From assembly GCF_014640295.1 (NCBI RefSeq), contig NZ_BMGR01000003.1:186001-250000 (forward strand): a DNA stretch of 64,000 bases, written 5' to 3'. The notes under the pieces were generated by a model. That model was not told where the DNA came from. It made no database searches and worked only from the letters and a program-made list of their open reading frames with translations. Position numbers and translations under genes: made by a program. This document shows, one piece after another, positions 25,673 through 33,290 of the stretch; the stretch's first letter is position 1; every line of letters starts with the position of its first letter. This DNA is from Paenibacillus abyssi. GTDB taxonomy: Bacteria; Bacillota; Bacilli; Paenibacillales; Paenibacillaceae.

Positions 25673-27352
25673 TTGGGACTCATCATTTGGTTGGAATTCA
25701 CGATCTTTTTATTCATGCTGTTCATGTTTGCCTGTGTGTTTATGTTCAATACAATCACAGTATTGCATAAAGTGTATCTTTTGTTTCATTTTTTGATGAT
25801 GCTGTGGCCTTTGTGCCAATTCGCCGTTCAAACCACCGACAACCCCCAATATCAGCTTTTTTACATCACCGTTTCGTTTGTCGGCTTGTCCTTGCTCGGT
25901 GCAGGGTGGCTGATCTTTGCCATTTTTCTCACAGGTCAATCTTATTTTCTGGGTCATAGGTCGATATTCCTTATCTCTCTTCCCTCTTTGCTGTCCTCGC
26001 TCGGGGTGATCGTCAATCCGGGTGATCTGTTTATGGGGACAATTAATGGTACGTACGCACTACGGGAGTACGGACCGCTTTTCTGGTTTTTGATTGCAAC
26101 ATTGGTTTTTTATGGCATTGTATCCTTCAACCATTTGATCAAAACGTATATTTCGGACATTACATCGCGTCATAAGGCACAGATTAGAGTGGCGGCGATC
26201 GGGATGTTGATATTGGCGGGCTTTGCGTCGGCGGATGTAATAGTAAATGTTGTTTTTGGTTCTAGGTTTTCGTTAATTGCAGGCTTAACATCCCTCGGCA
26301 TCCTGTTGTCTGGATTCTGTTTTTTAATGGCGATCCAACGCTATAAGATGTTCAATATTGTAGAGGTTGCACAGCAGGGCATCCTTGACAGCATCAATAC
26401 CGGGATTATCGTTCTTAACCAATATGACGTCGTGCTCGAGGTCAACAAGGTGATTCGTCCATATGTGGATATCCGTATTGGAGACCGGCTGGACATGGAG
26501 CAATTTCTCGCTCCGCTGCAGATTGAAGGCGATTTACAAGCGTTTATGGAGGCTTATTACAGTCAGCCGCCTCAGCGGGCTCTGATTGAAGTGACCATGA
26601 AAAGAGGCAGTTATCAACATGCGTCAATCTATGCGGCACCGATCTTTGACCAATATTTATCGATGATCGGCCGGGTAATCACTTTTCAAGATGTCAGTCA
26701 GCTGCGCCGTCTTGTCGATGCCTCCCATCGGCATAATGAAATGCTGCAGGAGCGTAACCGCACATTGATCATTATGCAGGACGATTTGTACAAAGCGAAC
26801 CAGAAACTGGAGCATATGGCGATCACGGACAGCTTAACAGGGTGTTATAACCGGCGGTATCTCATGCAGCAGCTGGAGCATGAAGTGACAACGAATATAA
26901 GGTATCAAATTCCGTTTGCGATATTTTTATTCGATATTGATTATTTTAAAGGGATTAACGATACTTACGGTCATGTGGCCGGTGATGAAGTGATACGCAG
27001 TACGGCAGAGATTGTTCAGAGCGCTTTACGTCGAACCGATATTCTTGCGAGATACGGGGGCGAGGAATTTACGGTTTATCTGCCCCACACGAACAGTGAG
27101 CAAGCGGAGATTCTGGCGGATCGGATCAAGAAGTCTATTGAGCGGAACGTCATCTCGATAGGGGGCGGCCAGAAAAAAGTGTCCGTTACAATTAGCATGG
27201 GCGTGTTGGCCATTGAAGCTTATGAAAAAACAGGGATAGAAGATCCCAAAGCATATCTTCGTGAATTGTTTGCGCAAGTGGATTCGGCCCTGTACGAGGC
27301 AAAGAACGGCGGGCGCAATCAAATTGTAAATGCAAGCATGGTGCACAATTAA
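25673..27352 (+). CDS. membrane diguanylate cyclase (7TM-PAS-GGDEF)
   Basis: A 559-residue protein that should make c-di-GMP from two GTP at the membrane. The first 215 residues hold about seven hydrophobic helices, as in the histidine-kinase N-terminal 7TM region. A PAS-like domain (QQGILDSINTGIIVLNQYDV) spans about 235-345, a coiled coil (RNRTLIIMQDDLYKANQKLE) follows, and then the GGDEF domain with MAITDSLTGCYNRRYL, IDYFKGINDTYGHVAGDEV and the active-site ARYGGEEFTVYL. An RxxD inhibitory site is not obvious. Start is TTG 25673 behind GGGTGA. A c-di-GMP riboswitch is 13 kb downstream. Confidence 0.93.
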   Translation: MGLIIWLEFTIFLFMLFMFACVFMFNTITVLHKVYLLFHFLMMLWPLCQFAVQTTDNPQYQLFYITVSFVGLSLLGAGWLIFAIFLTGQSYFLGHRSIFLISLPSLLSSLGVIVNPGDLFMGTINGTYALREYGPLFWFLIATLVFYGIVSFNHLIKTYISDITSRHKAQIRVAAIGMLILAGFASADVIVNVVFGSRFSLIAGLTSLGILLSGFCFLMAIQRYKMFNIVEVAQQGILDSINTGIIVLNQYDVVLEVNKVIRPYVDIRIGDRLDMEQFLAPLQIEGDLQAFMEAYYSQPPQRALIEVTMKRGSYQHASIYAAPIFDQYLSMIGRVITFQDVSQLRRLVDASHRHNEMLQERNRTLIIMQDDLYKANQKLEHMAITDSLTGCYNRRYLMQQLEHEVTTNIRYQIPFAIFLFDIDYFKGINDTYGHVAGDEVIRSTAEIVQSALRRTDILARYGGEEFTVYLPHTNSEQAEILADRIKKSIERNVISIGGGQKKVSVTISMGVLAIEAYEKTGIEDPKAYLRELFAQVDSALYEAKNGGRNQIVNASMVHN

Positions 27353-27353
27353 G

Positions 27354-27381
27354 GCGGCTCCTTTCAGGAAGCTGCTTTTTT
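27354..27381 (+). terminator. intrinsic terminator after the diguanylate cyclase
   Basis: GCGGCTCCT (27354-27362) pairs imperfectly with AGGAAGCTGC (27366-27375), followed by six T. Confidence 0.65.
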
Positions 27382-27504
27382 GTGCATTTCAGCATTTGCT
27401 CTTCACGAGGATCGGGGCAGCAGACGCCAACATTATGTGTTTCCGGGTAAAACAGGTTTTACGCTCGCTAGTTTGGACTATCCTAGTATAATGAGTGGTG
27501 TAAT

Positions 27505-27576
27505 AGAATCTCGCGCTGTAAAGACGGCGAGAGCCGTTTCATGTTTACGACAAGATTCTCTTATTTCCCGGGAAAT
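27505..27576 (+). promoter_or_regulatory. structured leader upstream of the O-antigen-ligase-like gene
   Basis: Three nested helices: AGAATCT (27505-27511)/AGATTCT (27553-27559), GTAAA (27518-27522)/TTTAC (27544-27548), and ACGGC (27524-27528)/GCCGT (27533-27537) capped by a GAGA tetraloop. A perfect 14-base palindrome ATTTCCCGGGAAAT follows at 27563-27576. A TATAAT-like box (27488 area) lies just upstream. Not matched to any riboswitch class I know. Confidence 0.4.
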
Positions 27577-27655
27577 CGACAGAATGGCGTGTTATTAAGA
27601 GACTTCGATTGCAAATCATTATGTAAAGGATGCGGTTTATGGTGGGACTGTCTTG

Positions 27656-29761
27656 GTGAATATACGGCTAGCTTATGCTGCACTGGGTGTCGGAGTCGTA
27701 TTAAGCTATGCGGTTTATCGCTATGGAATGTATTTTGATGTCTCGTTGTATCGGTTGGAAATTATTTTATATGTCCTGGCTATTAGTGTTATTTTGGCCA
27801 TAGCCGTATCCGGTTTTGTTATGCCTTTAAATCATCTGGGTAAATATCGCAATGTGCTGCTGGTAACGTGTGCGCCGTTTTTGATTTCGGCTTGTTATGT
27901 GATTCAGTTTGCAGGGACGCCGGTCTCGATGCTGGGCTCGCTCGAACAAGCGCTCCGCTGGGCAGCGTACGGCGCTTTTTTGATGGTGCTGCTGTTCATT
28001 GGCCAAATCGGACAATCTTATAAAGGGATTGAATTCGGACTGCATGGCGCGGGCGTTTTTATCGGATGGGGATCACTTGCCGGGTGGATGGGATGGTCAA
28101 CATTTCCGGATATCGTGATGTACACCGGAGATGAGCAGCTTTCGTCTGTAGGTGCGAGGCTTGCGGGCTTTTTTCAATATCCGAATATGCTGGGCGCGGT
28201 GTTATCCGCGTTTCTCGTGTGGTATTGGCTGCGGATGCTGGCCGCTCAAACGTGGCGGGCTTTTTTGTTTCTCATGGCACAAGTGATTCCCGTCGGGCTT
28301 ACACTGCTGCTTACTGAGTCGCGAGGGGCATGGGTTGCCCTTGCTATCGGGTGGGCTGCGGGGTTGCTGCTGACCGGGCGCGAAGGCAGGAAAAAGTGGA
28401 TTTTGTATTCTGGCTATACGATGGCGGCAGCTGCCGCTCTGTATCGAAATACTGTAGGAGCAGGCGCCGGCATCGCGGCAGTTGATCGTGATATGCGGGC
28501 CGAAGGGGTGACGCTGTTCGTATTGCTGGCAGCGTGCTTTGCAGGATTTGCTGTATTGCGATTTATTATGTTAAAAGGTGGATTTGACGGGGTTTGGCGG
28601 ACTTCTATCTGTGGGATTGCCTGCGCTGCTGCTTTCGTAACGCTGCTTCCGGCCTCGATTCAAGGAAGGCTGGGGGGCGGGCATTATGAAACAGCCGGCG
28701 CGCGCAGGTTGTTTTATGAGGATGCTTGGCGTCTGTTCAAGGAGGCGCCTTGGTTTGGCAGGGGCGGAGACGTTTGGCGGCTGCAGTTTCTGCGGATTCA
28801 GCAGCAGCCCTATGTCGGCAATGAGGTGCATAGCGGGTATTTGGATATGTTGCTTGAGCTTGGCGTCATCGGATTCGCTTTGTTCTGTATTATGCTGACC
28901 ATGCTGCTGCTGCGCCTCTGGAAATTGAACCGGGAAGGGTTGATTCCGGCAGTTGTACTGCTATCGCATGCGGCGATCGATTTTGATATGGCTTACGGGT
29001 TTTATTGGCTGCTTCTGTTTGCATTTATCGCGTATTTCGTGACGGCACCGTCGTTCAGGGAGCCCTTTGCCCGTGAACCAAGCGAAGCATTTACGTTAAT
29101 GTTAAGAGGCGGCGCACTCCGCAGCAGCCGCATCGCTGTCAGCGTGCTGGCTGCAACGCTCGCCGTGGTGCTGCTGGCCGCAGCCGTTTATGCCGGCGTG
29201 CGGCTCGATGGGGCGCGCCAAGCGCGCGAAGCCGCAAGCGCGGCCGCCGGCGCCGCGCGCGAATCTGCGCTGCGCGCGGGGCTCGAAGCGAATCCGTATT
29301 CGACGCGGATTCGCCTCGATCTGGCGCCGCTCGCCCCGCCGCAGGAGCGGGCGGAGCTGCTTTCAGCAGGACTGCGCTATGAACCGCAGTCCGCGCTGCT
29401 GCTTTGGGAGCTCGGCAGAACGTATGCCGAGCTCGGGGATGTGCCGCAGGCCGAGGAGCTGCTGCGCGAGGCACTGCGGCTGGACCGCTTCGATAAGGCG
29501 AAGCAGACCGAAGCGGTGCAGTTGCTCACGCGGCTCGCGCTGGAGCTGCGCGATGCCGGGCGCCAAGCCGACGCGCGCCTTGCGGCGCAGGCGGCGCTGT
29601 CACTGTATGGGGCGTACGAGGCGCTGGACCGGGAGGTCCAAGCTATGGTACGCCTGTCCAATGACCGCCGTTTCGAGTTGACGGCGGCAGCGCGGACGGC
29701 GGCGGAGTTGTCCCGCAAGCTGCTTGAACAGACCGATCCGAGCTTGATCAAGCCTGAATAG
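27656..29761 (+). CDS. O-antigen ligase-like membrane protein with C-terminal TPR repeats
   Basis: A protein of about 701 residues with some twelve hydrophobic helices in the first 460 residues. TESRGAWVALAIGWAAGLLL and NEVHSGYLDMLLELGVIGFA are marks of the Wzy_C O-antigen ligase/polymerase superfamily. After a final transmembrane helix (about 490-520) comes a soluble helical domain with TPR-like units (LWELGRTYAELGDVPQAEEL). In Gram-positives such proteins act in polysaccharide or teichuronic-type polymer assembly. TTG 27653 and GTG 27656 are both possible starts. The TPR part is much more GC-rich than the membrane part. Confidence 0.85.
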   Translation: MNIRLAYAALGVGVVLSYAVYRYGMYFDVSLYRLEIILYVLAISVILAIAVSGFVMPLNHLGKYRNVLLVTCAPFLISACYVIQFAGTPVSMLGSLEQALRWAAYGAFLMVLLFIGQIGQSYKGIEFGLHGAGVFIGWGSLAGWMGWSTFPDIVMYTGDEQLSSVGARLAGFFQYPNMLGAVLSAFLVWYWLRMLAAQTWRAFLFLMAQVIPVGLTLLLTESRGAWVALAIGWAAGLLLTGREGRKKWILYSGYTMAAAAALYRNTVGAGAGIAAVDRDMRAEGVTLFVLLAACFAGFAVLRFIMLKGGFDGVWRTSICGIACAAAFVTLLPASIQGRLGGGHYETAGARRLFYEDAWRLFKEAPWFGRGGDVWRLQFLRIQQQPYVGNEVHSGYLDMLLELGVIGFALFCIMLTMLLLRLWKLNREGLIPAVVLLSHAAIDFDMAYGFYWLLLFAFIAYFVTAPSFREPFAREPSEAFTLMLRGGALRSSRIAVSVLAATLAVVLLAAAVYAGVRLDGARQAREAASAAAGAARESALRAGLEANPYSTRIRLDLAPLAPPQERAELLSAGLRYEPQSALLLWELGRTYAELGDVPQAEELLREALRLDRFDKAKQTEAVQLLTRLALELRDAGRQADARLAAQAALSLYGAYEALDREVQAMVRLSNDRRFELTAAARTAAELSRKLLEQTDPSLIKPE

Positions 29762-29787
29762 CCATAAAAAAGGCAGCTGCCACGGGA

Positions 29788-29972
29788 GTTTGTCCTCGGT
29801 CCACTCTTGGCTTTCTCTTCGGAAGGTCAGTCGCTGACCCGCCGGACAAACCCGGCTGTCTTCCTCAGTCAGGTAGGTCCAGTTGTCGATCTTGCTATTC
29901 GACGTACAAAAGAAGCCTCTCCTTTGTTCATGTTTGGTCGTACTTACATGTTAACAAGGAAAGGCTTTTTTT
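29788..29972. ncRNA. candidate structured RNA with a terminator, unassigned
   Basis: An enclosing helix GTTTGTCC (29788-29795)/GGACAAAC (29844-29851) contains a perfect hairpin GGTCAG-TCG-CTGACC (29825-29839). A third hairpin is GTCGA (29885-29889)/TCGAC (29899-29903). A long near-perfect stem (29914-29934 with 29946-29967) is followed by eight T, an intrinsic terminator on the + strand. No ORF fits. It could be a free small RNA or the 3' end of the upstream transcript; the inner hairpins are symmetrical, so a minus-strand RNA is not excluded. Confidence 0.45.
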
Positions 29973-30043
29973 TGTTTGTTTTTAGGAAAGAAACGGTTAC
30001 GCCTAAACGAAGCGGATCGAATGATTCTGGAGAAGCTTCGCCT

Positions 30044-30095
30044 TTGTTCCCGGATTCCCACCTCGGCCTATTCATGCAAGGGAATCCGGGAACAA
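30044..30095. repeat. perfect 16-bp inverted repeat
   Basis: TTGTTCCCGGATTCCC (30044-30059) and its exact complement GGGAATCCGGGAACAA (30080-30095), separated by 20 bases, with no T run on either side. It lies in the gene-free stretch 29762-30253, which also holds a smaller hairpin (TCCCAT...ATGGGA, 30166-30195). Confidence 0.8.
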
Positions 30096-30162
30096 CAGCG
30101 ATCGGAAGAACATTCGACTGCGCAGTGAATGCGGTAAAACCAAAGCTTTTAAGACAAAGGAG

Positions 30163-30231
30163 CTATCCCATCGTCATCATCGATGACTTATGGGAGAGCC
30201 CTCGCTTCGTAAGCATATACTTATCGGACAT
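30163..30231 (-). CDS. possible 22-residue small ORF
   Basis: An ATG at 30231 with a strong AAGGGGTGAGG directly upstream reads MSDKYMLTKRGLSHKSSMMT and two more residues to a TAG. It starts 23 bases after the stop of the hypothetical gene at 30254 on the same strand and overlaps a hairpin. It may be a real peptide or a chance ribosome binding site; there is no homology I can name. Confidence 0.3.
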   Translation of the reverse strand: MSDKYMLTKRGLSHKSSMMTMG

Positions 30232-30253
30232 CCTCACCCCTTTTATGCTGCTT

Positions 30254-30565
30254 TTATCCGCCAAATGCTTCCCGGAAGGCCTCGCACAACCGTTTGCGGT
30301 CAACGTTCAACAGTTCAGCCATTTCGGCGCTGACGTTATCGTCCCACCAGTTGGCCAGCAGCTTGCGGTTGCTGTGATTTTCCGTAATCCATTGAAGATT
30401 AAGGATAACCTTCTTGAAGTATAACTGCTCGGCCGATTCCAGACGATCCTGGGGAACCCAAAGCTTCAACCGCTTGATGGCCCGATAAAGCTCATTGCTG
30501 CAAGCGCGGCGGATTTTGCGGGCGGTCGGATATTGGGGCTGATGCTTTTCGTTTGTTGGCTTGAT
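30254..30565 (-). CDS. small hypothetical protein with uncertain start codon
   Basis: A reading frame of up to 103 residues (from ATC 30565), or 71 from TTG 30469. The frame upstream of the TTG is protein-like (IKPTNEKHQPQYPTARKIRR), and a good GGAGAGGAGAGG site sits six bases before ATC 30565 with no ATG, GTG or TTG near it, so an ATC start is possible. The body RLKLWVPQDRLESAEQLYFK, LQWITENHSNRKLLANWWDD and AEMAELLNVDRKRLCEAFRE is helical and charged. Family not recognised. Confidence 0.6.
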   Translation of the reverse strand: MKPTNEKHQPQYPTARKIRRACSNELYRAIKRLKLWVPQDRLESAEQLYFKKVILNLQWITENHSNRKLLANWWDDNVSAEMAELLNVDRKRLCEAFREAFGG

Positions 30566-30653
30566 AGCGACCCTCTCCTCTCCACTATATAGGTATGCTG
30601 CCTGTATAGGTGTGGCTACAATTGAGGGAGGGGCTATTGTATATTACCGCTTT

Positions 30654-31103
30654 TTATTCTTGTACTACGAGGTAGCCAACCATTGGTCCGCCGTGCTTCA
30701 TTTCGGTGTGGGTCAGACAAAGGATCGGGTAGGTGCCGGGCTGATCGGCGGTAAAGCGGACGACGGTGGTTTGGCCCTTCTTCACTTCACCTTTCACATT
30801 GAGCCCCTCGATCACAAAAGGATGGCTCTGTCCGTTAATCCCCGTAATGTTCAACTGGATTAACTCGCCGCGCTGAACGACGATCGTTCCGGGATCAAAA
30901 CGGTAGATTTCAAGTTCTTTGCCGTCTGCCGTTTTGGTTTTAAATTCGGTCGTGATCAAATGGATAACGCGCTCCGTACCCGGCGTGCTGCTTGCCGTTT
31001 TGGTCTGATCCCATCGCAGATAGGCGGCCGCCATAATTACGACAAGCGCGAGAATGGCGAACAGGCGAATCTGCTTTTTGCTAATTACAAACACTTTGGA
31101 CAT
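30654..31103 (-). CDS. membrane-anchored cupredoxin domain protein
   Basis: A 149-residue protein with an N-terminal anchor (IRLFAILALVVIMAAAYLRW) and an extracytoplasmic cupredoxin-like beta barrel. Candidate copper ligands are His in NGQSHPFVIEGL and the C-terminal cluster CLTHTEMKHGG (Cys, His, Met). The fold resembles COX2/nitrosocyanin-type domains. GAGGTG before ATG 31103 is preferred over 31112. Alone between a hypothetical gene and a divergent DedA gene. A role in copper handling or electron transfer is inferred from the fold. Confidence 0.85.
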   Translation of the reverse strand: MSKVFVISKKQIRLFAILALVVIMAAAYLRWDQTKTASSTPGTERVIHLITTEFKTKTADGKELEIYRFDPGTIVVQRGELIQLNITGINGQSHPFVIEGLNVKGEVKKGQTTVVRFTADQPGTYPILCLTHTEMKHGGPMVGYLVVQE

Positions 31104-31256
31104 GACGAACACCTCGTTTTTCTTGTATCGTTCTCACAGCTAGTCTATGCTTGGGCTTGTCAAGGCATGACTCCTCTTGAAGGAATGTCTCGCGATAGGT
31201 TAGAATACGTTAACGGTAGTACATATTAAATTTAAAATGGCAGGTGCGGGAAAGTG

Positions 31257-31865
31257 ATGGATTGGATTTCAAATGTTGTCCATTTGCTGTTTGAATGGAT
31301 TCAGCAGCTCGGTGTGTTCGGGGTTATGCTTGGTCTTATGGTCGAAGTCATTCCAAGTGAAATCGTACTGGCATACGCCGGCTATCTGGTGAATCTGGGC
31401 AGCGTATCGTTTTTGGGCGCAGTCGTGTTCGGAACGATTGGAGGAACGTTGGCGCAGTTGTTCGTGTATTGGATTGGCCGGTATGGCGGACGTCCTTTTC
31501 TGGAGAAATACGGGAAGCACCTCCACATCAATAAGAAGCATTTGGACCTGTCCGAGGAATGGTTTAACCGTTATGGCACAGGCATGATTTTTTTCGCCCG
31601 GTTTGTTCCCGTGATCAGGCATGCGATCTCGATTCCTGCCGGTATTACCCGGATGCCGCTTGGGAAATTTACGCTTTTAACGACATTGGCGGTTATTCCC
31701 TGGACGATTTTGTTTGTTTATCTAGGCATGCAGCTTGGCAAGCAGTGGGAGCTGATTGACGAGAAGGCAGCGCCTTATGTCCAACCGGCCATTCTTGGAG
31801 CCATTGCGCTTGCGATCGTTTATTTCATGATCAAATTTTTGCGAAGCAGAGGAAAAACGGTCTAA
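31257..31865 (+). CDS. DedA family membrane protein
   Basis: A 202-residue polytopic protein of the DedA/SNARE-associated (VTT) family. The conserved glutamate region is MVEVIPSEIVLAYAGYLVNL, then TIGGTLAQLFVYWIGRYGGR, and the arginine-containing motif FFARFVPVIRHAISIPAG; five or six hydrophobic helices are visible. Family members scramble or flip undecaprenyl phosphate or phospholipids and affect membrane potential and antibiotic tolerance. ATG 31257 is taken; GTG 31254 directly precedes it. Confidence 0.92.
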   Translation: MDWISNVVHLLFEWIQQLGVFGVMLGLMVEVIPSEIVLAYAGYLVNLGSVSFLGAVVFGTIGGTLAQLFVYWIGRYGGRPFLEKYGKHLHINKKHLDLSEEWFNRYGTGMIFFARFVPVIRHAISIPAGITRMPLGKFTLLTTLAVIPWTILFVYLGMQLGKQWELIDEKAAPYVQPAILGAIALAIVYFMIKFLRSRGKTV

Positions 31866-31939
31866 CCGGTTCCGATTGTAGAAATCACTGCGGTTTTGTT
31901 ACAATAACAATAAAAAGATGGACGAGGAGAGAATCGGGA

Positions 31940-32506
31940 ATGGGTAAAAATGTGAGTGAGAAGCTTAACAAAGGGATTAGCCCGCAGCAATTTATCGACG
32001 GCATGACGCGCAACAAGGAAACGTTTGTTTCCCTGTATGAGCAATTCGAATGGCCGAATGAGGAAGAGAAGGAGTTCTTCGAATCGCTGAACAACCGCGA
32101 TGATCTGCGCTGTCTCATCCTGATGGCGGACTGGTGTGGAGATGTAGTGAAAAATATTCCGGTCGTGTTCCGTGCTTTGGAGATCAGCGGCGTGCCAACT
32201 GAAGTGCTGATCAAGGAAGAGCATCAGGATACGATGCAGCAGTTCCTGACGATGGGCGGCGAAGCAGTGCCGATCGTTATTATCGCCGATACCGGCGGAT
32301 TTGTATTGGGGCAATGGGGTCCGCGCCCGTCCCACGTTCAAGAAGCGATGACAGCCTTCAAGCTGGCGAACCCCGATCGGGAAGCGCCGGATTATCAAGA
32401 AAAGCTGGCTGAAGCACGGCAGGAAATGGGCCGCCGTTACGGGGAAGGCACCGGTTATCAAGCGGTTATTCTGAAAGAGCTGCGCGAGCTCATTTCCTCG
32501 TTATAA
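31940..32506 (+). CDS. thioredoxin family protein
   Basis: A 188-residue cytoplasmic protein with a thioredoxin-like fold. The segment LRCLILMADWCGDVVKNIPV carries one Cys (WCGDV in place of WCGPC), so the usual CXXC is missing its second Cys. The cis-Pro region is MGGEAVPIVIIADTGG. This is the 'thioredoxin family protein' type common in Paenibacillus and Bacillus with ADWCGD. It may act as a monothiol oxidoreductase or a binding protein. GAGGAG precedes the ATG, and the metallo-hydrolase starts one base after its stop, so the two are coupled. Confidence 0.85.
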   Translation: MGKNVSEKLNKGISPQQFIDGMTRNKETFVSLYEQFEWPNEEEKEFFESLNNRDDLRCLILMADWCGDVVKNIPVVFRALEISGVPTEVLIKEEHQDTMQQFLTMGGEAVPIVIIADTGGFVLGQWGPRPSHVQEAMTAFKLANPDREAPDYQEKLAEARQEMGRRYGEGTGYQAVILKELRELISSL

Positions 32507-32507
32507 G

Positions 32508-33149
32508 ATGATGAATATTGAAACGTTCGTATTAGGGCCGCTGCAGACAAACGCCTACCTCATTACAGAGGAATCCGGAAAACATGCCATTGTAATCGAT
32601 CCGGGCATGAATCCGAAAAAGCTGCTCGAGCGGATTCGGGAGCGCGGTGTGCAAGTAGAGGCGATTCTGCTGACGCATGCGCATTTTGATCATATGGGCG
32701 GCGTGGAGGAAGTTCGCAAAGCTTGCGGCTGTCCGGTCTATATTCATGACTTGGAAGCCGATTGGCTGACGGATCCCCGCAAGAACGGGTCGATGCGCTG
32801 GAGCGATGTGACGGAACCGCTGTCGACCGGGCCTGCCGAATACGCATTGGACGAAGGCCAGGTTTTGAAGCTGATCGGGCTGGAGTTTCGCGTATCCCAT
32901 ACCCCGGGCCATTCGCCGGGCAGTGTAAGCTTTTTGTGCGGCACGCATCTGTTCTCAGGGGATGTACTGTTCCGCCAATCAGTGGGCCGGACGGATCTGC
33001 CGGGAGGCAGCGAACGGGATCTGTTCGACTCCATTCGCGGCAAGCTGTACAAGATGGATCCGCAGGTTAGGGTGTATCCCGGCCACGGACCGCAGACGAC
33101 AATCGGTTATGAAATGATAAATAACCCCTATGTAGCCCAGCAATCCTGA
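32508..33149 (+). CDS. MBL-fold metallo-hydrolase (YqgX/glyoxalase II-like)
   Basis: A 213-residue metallo-beta-lactamase-fold hydrolase. The metal motif HxHxDH is in LTHAHFDHMGGV near residue 57, HTPGHSPGSVSF gives the next His, LFSGDVLFRQSVGRTDLPGG the bridging Asp, and VYPGHGPQT the last His. The family includes glyoxalase II and thiol-ester hydrolases linked to bacillithiol-type thiols. It is translationally coupled to the thioredoxin-like gene, which supports a thiol-related role (inference). Confidence 0.92.
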   Translation: MMNIETFVLGPLQTNAYLITEESGKHAIVIDPGMNPKKLLERIRERGVQVEAILLTHAHFDHMGGVEEVRKACGCPVYIHDLEADWLTDPRKNGSMRWSDVTEPLSTGPAEYALDEGQVLKLIGLEFRVSHTPGHSPGSVSFLCGTHLFSGDVLFRQSVGRTDLPGGSERDLFDSIRGKLYKMDPQVRVYPGHGPQTTIGYEMINNPYVAQQS

Positions 33150-33166
33150 TCGGCTGCGAGCGGTCA

Positions 33167-33209
33167 AAGCCGCCACTGGACGAGTGATCGCCCCAGCTGG
33201 CGGCTTTTT
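33167..33209 (+). terminator. intrinsic terminator
   Basis: Stem AAGCCGCCA (33167-33175) / TGGCGGCTT (33198-33206) followed by T, between the metallo-hydrolase and tex. Confidence 0.8.
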
Positions 33210-33290
33210 CTGGTAATATATCCACAAATCTGCGAAAATGAAAGTGATAAGGTCGTCAATCGACAAGGAATAAAGGATGGTGTTAACGGC

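Noticed and set aside
29807-30424. 205-codon forward ORF after the O-antigen-ligase-like gene
   Set aside because: It runs through several perfect hairpins and a terminator, and overlaps a more protein-like reverse frame; a real long gene here is unlikely.
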